Below, in pieces: positions 15,962 through 22,912 of a stretch of DNA of 64,000 bases (position 1 is its first letter; the number at the start of each line of letters is the position of its first letter). The position numbers and the translations under genes are program-made. The notes beneath the pieces were generated by a model. That model made no database searches and was not told the DNA's origin. It saw only the letters and a program-made list of their open reading frames with translations. The stretch spans positions 62,001 to 126,000 of the forward strand of contig JACRGC010000009.1 of NCBI GenBank assembly GCA_016212475.1, given 5' to 3'. This DNA comes from Microcaldota archaeon (GTDB lineage: Archaea; Micrarchaeota; Micrarchaeia; Norongarragalinales; SBBD01).

Positions 15962-17263
15962 TTATTTGGTTTTTTCCATTTCAAGCAGTATTTTCCTAGC
16001 TTCTCCGGCAACATACAAAGATCCGGAAATGCAAATAAGCTCGTTGCTTTGCCTTGTTTTCATTGCCAATTCAATTGCGGATTTCACATCCCCCGATATA
16101 ATGGTTTTTTTTGCAATCCCAATCCGTATGCATTCCTCAAGCAGTTTTTCAGGCGCAGCCGACCTATCCGTTTTTGCCCTCGTCAATATTATTTTTTTTG
16201 CAAACGGCGCAATTATTTCAATCATTTTTCCGTATTCCTTATCCGCCATGATCCCAATCACTAAAACAATTCCTGCGTATTTTTTAAGGAAAATATTCTC
16301 AAGCGATTTTCCAAGGGATTCCGCCCCGTCGGGATTGTGGGCGCCATCGATAAGTGCATCTAGTTTTGGAAAAATCTCGAGCCTTCCTTTCCACCTAGCC
16401 TCCAAAAGACCGCTAGCAATTGCCGATTCCGAAATCTTGTGATTTCGAAGCGTTATAGAATCAATTGCCGTAATTGCCGCAGATGCATTCTCGAACTGGT
16501 GCTCCCCAACAAGTGAAATCCGCAGATTCTTCCTATCCCTAATTCCTAAATAATCGAATTTTCCCCCGTTTTCATCCATTTTTCTTATGTGGAAATCAAA
16601 ATCCCTTCCAAGCGCCAGTAATTTAGCCCCCTTATCCTGGCAAATTCTTTCTATTTCCTTAAAAGCGCCACTTTCTTTTGAAGTTGTTATTACGAAGGAA
16701 CCCTGCTTGACGATCCCCGCCTTTTCAAATGCGATTTTTTCAAGCGAATCCCCAAGGTTCTTCATGTGATCGAAGGAAATTTTTGTTATGACCTGCGTCC
16801 TTGAAGGCGCGATGTTGGTTGCATCCAGCCTTCCCCCAAGCCCGGTTTCCAAAACCAAAAAGTCCAAATTTCCCTCATCAAAATACTTGAATGCCATGCA
16901 AGTCAAAGCCTCGAATTCCGATGGGCAATTCCCGTTTTTTTTCATTTCATCAACAAAAGGCTTTCCATTTCCGACCATCGATGCAAATTCCGCATCTGAA
17001 ATTTGCTTACGATTTATCGTGATTCTTTCGTTGTACTTTTCAAGATGCGGCGAGGTGTACGTCCCGACTTTGAACCCGGCATTTTTCAGGATGGATGTAA
17101 GGTATGCGCAAACCGATCCCTTCCCATTTGTCCCGGCAACATGCAAAACTTCGAAGTTGAACTTGATTTTCATCCTTCTTGAAAGTTCCCTTGCCGTATC
17201 CAGCGTCCAATTTTCAGGGGAAGGCAACTTTTCCAAATAAGCAATTGCGTCTGAATATTCCAT
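15962..17263 (-). CDS. folC: Folylpolyglutamate / dihydrofolate synthase family (Mur ligase fold)
   Basis: ATP-dependent ligase that adds glutamate to folates or a related pterin. Seen: the P-loop VAGTNGKGSVCAYLTS, 'GTYTSPHLEKYNERI', 'LETGLGGRLDATN' with 'FDHMKNLGDSLEKIAFEKAGI', and 'DGAHNPDGAESL' in the C-terminal domain. Full length at 433 residues. In archaea the substrate may be a folate or a modified pterin; sequence alone does not decide. It is the last gene of a minus-strand pair with the alkyltransferase gene (8-base gap). Confidence 0.92.
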   Translation of the reverse strand: MEYSDAIAYLEKLPSPENWTLDTARELSRRMKIKFNFEVLHVAGTNGKGSVCAYLTSILKNAGFKVGTYTSPHLEKYNERITINRKQISDAEFASMVGNGKPFVDEMKKNGNCPSEFEALTCMAFKYFDEGNLDFLVLETGLGGRLDATNIAPSRTQVITKISFDHMKNLGDSLEKIAFEKAGIVKQGSFVITTSKESGAFKEIERICQDKGAKLLALGRDFDFHIRKMDENGGKFDYLGIRDRKNLRISLVGEHQFENASAAITAIDSITLRNHKISESAIASGLLEARWKGRLEIFPKLDALIDGAHNPDGAESLGKSLENIFLKKYAGIVLVIGIMADKEYGKMIEIIAPFAKKIILTRAKTDRSAAPEKLLEECIRIGIAKKTIISGDVKSAIELAMKTRQSNELICISGSLYVAGEARKILLEMEKTK

Positions 17264-17271
17264 TCCAACAC

Positions 17272-17574
17272 CTAAAACCGCTTCCCGAATTTTTCCAAAT
17301 CGATTTTTCCTTTCCTTACAATTATCCCTTCGCTTTTTAGGAGTTGTATTTTTTTTCTAGTACCGCGGGCGTAGCCTCCAACTTCGCCGTTATTTTTTAC
17401 AACCCGATGGCACGGCACCCCCGAATGGTCAAAATCATTGTGGTGCATGATTGTGCCAACCGCCCTTGCTGCAAGGGGGCTGCCTGCCTTTTTTGCAATT
17501 TCCCTGTATGTGCTGACCTTGCCTTTATGGATTCTTCTTGCCGCCAAATAAACCCTGGCTTTGAAATTTTGCAT
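17272..17574 (-). CDS. ogt: O6-alkylguanine-DNA alkyltransferase, C-terminal domain only
   Basis: Direct DNA repair: takes alkyl groups from O6-guanine onto its own cysteine. The active-site PCHRVV motif is intact with Cys, so it is not an alkyltransferase-like protein (those have Trp or Ala there). The helix-turn-helix region KVSTYREIAKKAG and 'GGYARG' loop are present. Only the ~100-residue DNA-binding/active domain exists; the N-terminal domain of Ogt is missing. The ATG at 17574 is chosen; five more codons (17589) are possible. Confidence 0.9.
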   Translation of the reverse strand: MQNFKARVYLAARRIHKGKVSTYREIAKKAGSPLAARAVGTIMHHNDFDHSGVPCHRVVKNNGEVGGYARGTRKKIQLLKSEGIIVRKGKIDLEKFGKRF

Positions 17575-17642
17575 GCTTTGCTCCCTCAAGTTGCCGTGAC
17601 TTCCATTTATAGTCCAATTAAGAACAGGTTAAATCAGAAAAA

Positions 17643-18311
17643 TCAATCCCTTTGAAGTGAATTGAACCCAACCCAAAGAAGGGCGGCTAGGAAGAAGAAT
17701 GCAACAATTGCAATCACATATTTAGATCCGCTGTTTTCAACTGAATTGATGATGTTTGTAATTGTCGAGTTTTGGGCCTTTGGCTTTGGGGTTGCAAGCG
17801 GGAAATTATCAACTGCCGACGGCTTTGCCGTTATTGCCGCAGTTGGGGTTGGCCCTTCCCTTCCGAATAGGAATCTTGCATGGATTGGAAGAATTGCGTA
17901 ATTGTTCTTGTTGTCGGCATCCGTTATTTTTATCTGCGTTTCAATGACGCTTGCAAAATTGATCAGGTTTTTTGGCGTTAGAATTACGGTAATTGGGCGC
18001 TCATTGAATGCAGCTCCGGTTTCCTGGGAATAATTCGAAAGCTCAACCTGAAGGGAAAAGCTTTCATTGACAACTTCGAGCAATACCTTGCAATCAATCG
18101 ATGTCGAAGTTCCAAGCTCGCTTTCGATGTAGAGGCTAAAGGTGAGGTTTTTTTGCAATGGCTTATCAAAATCAACATCAAGGCTTGTTACGGATGGGAC
18201 GATCCCCAAAGGGAACCCGTTTGCATCCTTCTTGTATTTGCAATCAGCTGCCACAGGCTGGATCAGCAATGCAAGAATGGCAAAAAATGCAAAAATTGCG
18301 GATTTATTCAT
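17643..18311 (-). CDS. Secreted, C-terminally anchored membrane protein
   Basis: Signal peptide at residues 1-22 (AIFAFFAILALLIQPVAA), an extracellular beta-rich domain of ~150 residues, a short Pro/Ala/Thr linker (~150-175) and a C-terminal membrane helix (~194-216, YVIAIVAFFFLAALLWVGF). This layout is typical of archaeal cell-surface proteins. One Cys just after the signal peptide and one in the domain (SIDCKVLLE) could pair. Family not recognised. Confidence 0.75.
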   Translation of the reverse strand: MNKSAIFAFFAILALLIQPVAADCKYKKDANGFPLGIVPSVTSLDVDFDKPLQKNLTFSLYIESELGTSTSIDCKVLLEVVNESFSLQVELSNYSQETGAAFNERPITVILTPKNLINFASVIETQIKITDADNKNNYAILPIHARFLFGREGPTPTAAITAKPSAVDNFPLATPKPKAQNSTITNIINSVENSGSKYVIAIVAFFFLAALLWVGFNSLQRD

Positions 18312-18366
18312 TTATTCCAACCAAATTACTGTAACTGCTTTGTTGTTTAAAAACTTCATTTAAGGA

Positions 18367-20283
18367 TTAAAAAATGGGCCTTAGGCTTAACTTGTCTTGC
18401 AGGGGCAATTTTTCAAAAGGCCTATTTAGGCTTTCGTTTTTTATCAATTGTGCAATTTCGGAAACGCTTAGTTGCGCGTTATTGCCGTTTTTCCTAATTC
18501 TTACGCTTAAATTTCCCGATGCCTCTTCCTTATCCCCAACAACTGCAACATATGGGATCCATTCCTTTTCGGCATCCCTTACCTTTTTTTGCATGGTCTC
18601 TTGCCTATCATCAAAATCGGCCCTGATTCCCATTTGCTTAAGATCCTTTAGGAGTTTTTCGCAAAATTTGTTTTGCTTTTCGCTTAGGGGCACGATTCGG
18701 ATTTGCGTGGGCGAAAGCCATACGGGGAACATGGGCGTTTTGCCTTCCTTCATTTTCATTGCATTAAGCTCCAAAAGCGCGTAAATGACCCGCTCAATTG
18801 CGCCGGGTATTGATGCGTGCAAAATAAGCGGCCGCTTCTTCTTCCCATCCTCATCCGTGAAAGCTATGTCGAATGTTTCGCTGTTTTCGACATCAATTTG
18901 AACGGTCGATAGGCCCGATGCCTTCCTTGCATTGTCAATGAAATTCATCTCGAATTTTGTTATGAAATAAGCGTACCTTTCCTTGAATAGCTCGAGCAAA
19001 ATGGGCTTTCCTAGCGATTTGGCAAACTTTGAGTACCACTCCTTATTCTCATTGAAGAAATCCTCCTGCACCCTAAATGCGGTTTCGAAGGGGATTTCCA
19101 TATCCTCGTTCCATTGCCTGCATTTGTGGAACTGGGATTCGAATTCGTTTTTGGCGGATTCAAAATCCCTGCAAAGCGTGTGCATATCCGGCATCGAAAA
19201 CGCCCGAAGGCGCTTAAGGCCTGCTAGTTCGCCTGATTGTTCGCGCCTAAACGAGTAGTGCGTCAATTCGTAAATCTTAAGCGGCAAGTGCCTATGTGAA
19301 ATCGTCAGGGAATGAGCCATTATGAATTGGCCAAAGCATGCGGCAAACCGGAGGAAAAATTCCTTGTTGTCGCTTTTTACAACGTATTGCCTTGCCGGAA
19401 ACCTGTTCAAATATTTCTTAAGTGCAGGATGCTCGAAATCATACATTATCGGGGTTTCAACTTGCATTGCGCCGTAATCGACTACAATATCCGTGATCGC
19501 CTTTTCCAGCAATTTCTTCATAAGGGCGCCCTTTGGCCTCCATGAGAAATGGCCAGAATCGCTGGCGGGTTCGTAGTCGACAAGCGCTTGCTCTTTCATT
19601 ATTTTTATGTGGGGCGGCTCTTCCGAATAGCTGCGGACTTTTTTTGTCTCATATTCCGCAAATTCCGCAAGGCCTCCAAAAGATCCGAAATTGAAATTTT
19701 GGATATCGTGCAATTTGCCATCCAAATCCAAAATGTGGAAATGGCTCTTCATTTTTGATTCAGTAGCAAGGCTTTGCGAAACCACATCGGCTTCGGCTTG
19801 CGATTTTGACAGCGAAACTTCCAAAACCGCATCCTTCCCTGCCTTTTCAAGCGTCCTTTCAAGGTTTTCAGAAGTGATTGTTTTTGATAGTTCGGCTAAT
19901 GGATGGCCTTTGCAGCGCATCTCAAAGCTTTTGTAGTAGCCAAAAGGGGACTTGTGTGCATCCGGCGCAAAATTCTTGATTTCCAAATACAGCTCCCCTA
20001 GCATGTAAACCGCTTCGGCGGGCCTTGCAAGCTTGCTTGAAAGGTGCGCGTATGGGTGCAGAAGTATTGTTTTTGCCTTGACTTCGAGGAAATTTTTCCT
20101 GATTTCCAATGCGGCTTTTTTGGCAACCTCGGCAGTGTCTCCTTCCTCGATGCTTGTGAATACCACAAGCACGTTTTCGACCCTGCCTGCCTTTTCCTCC
20201 TCCTTAATGTCGGCAACCGATTTTAGCGCCTTCTTTTCGGTTTTATATGAAAAGTAATCGCAGTGAAGCTCAAGTATCCTCAT
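18367..20283 (-). CDS. thrS: Threonyl-tRNA synthetase (archaeal type with N-terminal editing domain)
   Basis: Charges tRNA-Thr and edits Ser-tRNA-Thr. The N-terminal ~140 residues (MRILELHCDYFSYK...) match the archaeal D-Tyr-deacylase-like editing domain rather than the bacterial one. Class II core motifs follow: 'FFLRFAACFGQF', 'YELTHYSFRREQSGELAGL' (motif 2) and 'HASIPGAIERVIYALLE' (motif 3); the C-terminal anticodon-binding domain begins 'PVWLSPTQIRIVP'. 638 residues, complete. An AAGGAG ribosome binding site supports the ATG at 20283. Confidence 0.97.
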   Translation of the reverse strand: MRILELHCDYFSYKTEKKALKSVADIKEEEKAGRVENVLVVFTSIEEGDTAEVAKKAALEIRKNFLEVKAKTILLHPYAHLSSKLARPAEAVYMLGELYLEIKNFAPDAHKSPFGYYKSFEMRCKGHPLAELSKTITSENLERTLEKAGKDAVLEVSLSKSQAEADVVSQSLATESKMKSHFHILDLDGKLHDIQNFNFGSFGGLAEFAEYETKKVRSYSEEPPHIKIMKEQALVDYEPASDSGHFSWRPKGALMKKLLEKAITDIVVDYGAMQVETPIMYDFEHPALKKYLNRFPARQYVVKSDNKEFFLRFAACFGQFIMAHSLTISHRHLPLKIYELTHYSFRREQSGELAGLKRLRAFSMPDMHTLCRDFESAKNEFESQFHKCRQWNEDMEIPFETAFRVQEDFFNENKEWYSKFAKSLGKPILLELFKERYAYFITKFEMNFIDNARKASGLSTVQIDVENSETFDIAFTDEDGKKKRPLILHASIPGAIERVIYALLELNAMKMKEGKTPMFPVWLSPTQIRIVPLSEKQNKFCEKLLKDLKQMGIRADFDDRQETMQKKVRDAEKEWIPYVAVVGDKEEASGNLSVRIRKNGNNAQLSVSEIAQLIKNESLNRPFEKLPLQDKLSLRPIF

Positions 20284-20484
20284 AAAAAGCAACTCCTTAA
20301 GTTATCCTAGGTTGGAATTAAAAAACTTAAGCGATTGGAGCTTTTGCCAAAATTGTAAGGATGCCAAATTTTATTTGATTTTTTGCAAATTTTGGAAAAA
20401 AAGGTTAAATCCATTTTAATCAAAAATCAATATTTTGTGCTTTGGAAAAACGGAAAGCACAATTTTCCTCGAAAATCGCAAGTA

Positions 20485-20494
20485 AATTTATAAA
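20485..20494 (+). promoter_or_regulatory. TATA box ~220 bases upstream of the HTH gene
   Basis: AATTTATAAA, a good archaeal TATA, predicts a transcript starting near 20517, far upstream of the ATG at 20714. It would give a leader of about 197 bases. Confidence 0.5.
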
Positions 20495-20516
20495 CCCTTT
20501 CGAATTATGTATTCTT

Positions 20517-20713
20517 CCTTTGAAGTGCCGAGGGGTTTTTTTCAACTCCGCGCTTTGCATGCTTGGATGGGGATCCAAGCTATTTGGCATTTTAGGGGGA
20601 TAAGGAAAAGAGGGGTTAGCCAGTTGCCTTTTAGGGGCAAATGGATATTTGGATGTGGATGCTTTACCGCAGGGCAAGGCAATTAGCCTATTCCATAAAA
20701 AAGTGGTGTAATT
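20517..20713 (+). ncRNA. Candidate structured leader or small RNA
   Basis: The 430-base gap between thrS and the HTH gene holds no supported ORF. Its right half contains a perfect 8-base-pair hairpin, GCTTGGAT-GGGG-ATCCAAGC (20561-20580), then TTGCC...GGCAA (near 20623-20640) and AGGC...GCCT (near 20683-20695). With the TATA box upstream this could be a structured 5' leader or independent RNA. No known RNA family was recognised (no RNase P, SRP or C/D consensus). The left part (20284-20484) is A+T-rich and otherwise featureless. Confidence 0.35.
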
Positions 20714-21190
20714 ATGCAAGATGAATCAGTAGCTTTGCAATTAGCTGAAATGGCCTTCAAGCCAAAAACGCCAAATGTTTCGCCGTTCAAGGGCGCAACC
20801 CTGATGGTCCTTAGGTACCTGTTCATAAACGGGAACGGCTATAGCGCAAAAATTGCAAAGCATTGCAAAATCACTTCCGCCAGATCCTGCCAGGTTTTAA
20901 ATGAATTGGATTCGAAAGGAATAATCGAAAGCTCGAACAAGACCGGCGATTGCTCGTATTGCATGGGGACTGGCCGGAAAAATTACGGAACCGCAGTAGC
21001 TTCCTGCATTTATTGCCAAGGGCTTGGAAAACTCAAGGAAAAAACCTATCCGATTGTTTATAGGATTTCCGAAAAGGCAAGGCCTGCGATATTTTCCATA
21101 TTCAATGCGATCTATGAGATAAACATAAACGTTGCGGAAAAAAAGGAAGCGCAAATTGACAAGGCAATTGAAAATGCGATTTTGAAATAA
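20714..21190 (+). CDS. Winged-helix protein with DnaJ-type zinc motifs
   Basis: 158 residues. The N-terminal half is a winged helix-turn-helix (GYSAKIAKHCKITSARSCQV then LNELDSKGIIES). The middle holds two CxxCxGxG units, CSYCMGTG and CIYCQGLG, spaced ~16 residues apart, as in the DnaJ zinc finger, followed by 'YPIVYRISEKARPAIFSI' and a C-terminal helix. A DNA-binding regulator with a zinc ribbon is the inference; the wHTH plus DnaJ-type zinc combination is unusual to me. A GTGGTG ribosome binding site precedes the ATG. The long leader upstream may be part of its control. Confidence 0.75.
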   Translation: MQDESVALQLAEMAFKPKTPNVSPFKGATLMVLRYLFINGNGYSAKIAKHCKITSARSCQVLNELDSKGIIESSNKTGDCSYCMGTGRKNYGTAVASCIYCQGLGKLKEKTYPIVYRISEKARPAIFSIFNAIYEININVAEKKEAQIDKAIENAILK

Positions 21191-21234
21191 GCGCGCAAAA
21201 TTCCTTGAATGATATTTTTCAACAAGTGTTCATT

Positions 21235-21750
21235 ATGACCGAAAAAAAATGGTTCCTTGTTTTTTATGATATTAAGGGAAGCAAGGCCTTTGCCAAATCC
21301 ACCTTCAGGAGCAAGATCTCGCGCGAATTTGCCAAAATCCGCATCCTTCCGCTACAGCAATCCGTTTGGGCAATTGAGGCAACCGCGCCAAACAAGGGGA
21401 CTTTGGAGCGCGTGACAAACATCCTAAAGGCGCAGAATGCAAAAGTGCTGCTTTTCGAGGGCTTCCCGATACTTCCATCCACAAATGATGACGTTGTCGA
21501 GATGATTGGTTCATTGGTCGATAGGCGCTATGAATCTCTAAAAGAGCAGGTGCTTGAGCTTAAATCACAGGTTAGGAAAACTGATAACAAGGAAAAGATG
21601 CGCAATGTTTTTTCACATTCGGCCCTCAAGCTTCGGCGCAAATTCGACAAGATTGTTGCAATCGACCCGCGGGAAATGATTTCGAATTCACGGTCGGTTG
21701 CGGAAGGCGAATTTTTCTCGCTTGAAAAGGAGATCGGCGAGATTTCGTAA
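21235..21750 (+). CDS. Hypothetical protein with ferredoxin-like (ChrB/Cas2-like) N-terminus
   Basis: 171 residues from the ATG at 21235 (MTEKKWFLVFYDIKG). The first ~95 residues read as beta-alpha-beta repeats, 'WFLVFYDI', then an Arg-rich helix 'SKISREFAKIRI', 'SVWAIEATA', and 'KVLLFEGFPI', similar in pattern to the N-terminal domain of ChrB-type proteins and to Cas2/PaaX ferredoxin folds. The C-terminal half is a long charged helix region. No CRISPR array or cas gene is nearby, so a Cas2 role is not supported. The last 36 bases of the gene, stop codon included, are duplicated 96 bases downstream. Confidence 0.6.
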   Translation: MTEKKWFLVFYDIKGSKAFAKSTFRSKISREFAKIRILPLQQSVWAIEATAPNKGTLERVTNILKAQNAKVLLFEGFPILPSTNDDVVEMIGSLVDRRYESLKEQVLELKSQVRKTDNKEKMRNVFSHSALKLRRKFDKIVAIDPREMISNSRSVAEGEFFSLEKEIGEIS

Positions 21751-21846
21751 ATAGGGGGTAGAGGCAACCCGAGTAGGGGGAGAATCCCCCTGGAGGGGTT
21801 GGCGGATTTCTTCTCGCTTGAAAAGGAGATCGGCGAGATTTCGTAA
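21715..21846. repeat. 36-base direct repeat flanking inverted copy B of the C-rich repeat
   Basis: The 36 bases at 21715-21750 (3' end of the preceding gene, stop included) recur exactly at 21811-21846. Between them lies copy B of the palindromic C-rich repeat (21751-21800, inverted relative to copy A at 15734-15780). The layout is that of an inserted element flanked by a long target duplication, or of a duplication that captured the element. Confidence 0.85.
21751..21800. repeat. C-rich dispersed repeat, copy B (inverted)
   Basis: Reverse complement of this stretch aligns to 15734-15780 with about four substitutions and one indel; the central palindrome here is AGGGGGA-GAA-TCCCCCT. It is enclosed by the 36-base direct repeat and starts at the base after the stop codon of the preceding gene. 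Confidence 0.8.
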
Positions 21847-21941
21847 TTAGCAAAATTCATGAGCAAGATTAATAAACAACCAAAATTCTAACATAATTGG
21901 GGAATTTTCAAGCCTATTTTGCAAAAGATTGGGTGCTTACC

Positions 21942-22901
21942 ATGAAATACGGCGTAATCCAGCTGCTTTCCGGGAATTCGAATTTTGCGCTATCAAAGAA
22001 TATTTCAAAATACCTGAAATTGAACCTTGGGAATGCAAAGGTTGCCAAATTTTCTGATTCTGAAATTTCCGTGCAGATAAACCAAAGCATCAGGGGAGCT
22101 GATGTATTTGTGATGCAAGGGATGCCCTCGCCAGCGAATGATAATTTGATGGAACTCCTAATCATGCTTGACGCCTTAAAACGCGCAAGCGCAAGCAGGA
22201 TCACAGCTGTAATCCCTTATTTTGGGTACGCAAGGCAGGATAGGAAAACCCACCCAAGGGAGCCAATTACGGCAAAATTGGTTGCGGATTTGATTTCAGT
22301 TGCGGGCGCTGATAGGGTGATTTCAGTTGATTTGCACTCCGGCCAAATCCAGGGCTTTTTCGATTTTCCAGTTGATAATTTGACTGCGGTTTCAATCCTT
22401 GCTGATGATTTTAGGAAAAAAAAGCTAAAGGATGTGGTTGTTGTTTCACCCGATGTTGGCGGAGTGGTCAGGGCAAGGGCTATGGGCAAATTGCTTTCGG
22501 CGCCTCTTGCAATAATTGAAAAAAGGCGGGAAAAAGCAAACGAATCCGAAGCGCTAAATGTCATAGGGGATGTTGATGGGAAGGTTTGCGTCCTAGTTGA
22601 TGACATCATAGATACCGCAGGCACAATGTGCAATGGCGCAGTTGCCCTAAAAAACAAGGGCGCAACTGCTGTTTATGCGTATGGCACCCATGGGGTCCTT
22701 TCGGGCCCTGCAATCGATAGGCTTCGAAAATCCGAAATAAAAGAAATTGTAATTACGGACACAATCCCCCTCCACAATGCTGCAAGAAATCTTAAGAAAA
22801 TCAGGCAAGTTTCCGTTGCTCAGCTTATTGGCGAGGCCATAAAGCGCACGCATTTTGACAAATCCGTTTCTTCCCTGTTCAAGAATATAGGGAAAGTTTG
22901 A
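21942..22901 (+). CDS. prs: Ribose-phosphate pyrophosphokinase (PRPP synthetase)
   Basis: Makes PRPP from ribose 5-phosphate and ATP for nucleotide, NAD and His/Trp synthesis. Signatures: 'FSDSEISVQINQSIRGADVF', 'MLDALKRASASRITAVIPYF', the catalytic 'GYARQDRK', and the PRPP loop VLVDDIIDTAGTMCNG. 319 residues, normal for the family. The ATG at 21942 starts the usual MKYGVIQLL; a TTG 15 codons upstream is not needed. Confidence 0.96.
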   Translation: MKYGVIQLLSGNSNFALSKNISKYLKLNLGNAKVAKFSDSEISVQINQSIRGADVFVMQGMPSPANDNLMELLIMLDALKRASASRITAVIPYFGYARQDRKTHPREPITAKLVADLISVAGADRVISVDLHSGQIQGFFDFPVDNLTAVSILADDFRKKKLKDVVVVSPDVGGVVRARAMGKLLSAPLAIIEKRREKANESEALNVIGDVDGKVCVLVDDIIDTAGTMCNGAVALKNKGATAVYAYGTHGVLSGPAIDRLRKSEIKEIVITDTIPLHNAARNLKKIRQVSVAQLIGEAIKRTHFDKSVSSLFKNIGKV

Positions 22902-22912
22902 GCTGATCTTTC

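Noticed and set aside
15830-16442. Plus-strand frames in the C-rich gap and folC antisense
   Set aside because: They are antisense to conserved folC or cross the tandem repeats; no start signals.
20420-20719. Minus-strand 99-residue frame upstream of the HTH gene
   Set aside because: No RBS or homology-like features, and it crosses the TATA box and hairpins of the candidate leader.
21235-21750. Cas2 of a CRISPR system
   Set aside because: No repeat-spacer array or other cas genes were seen in the window and the protein is longer than Cas2.
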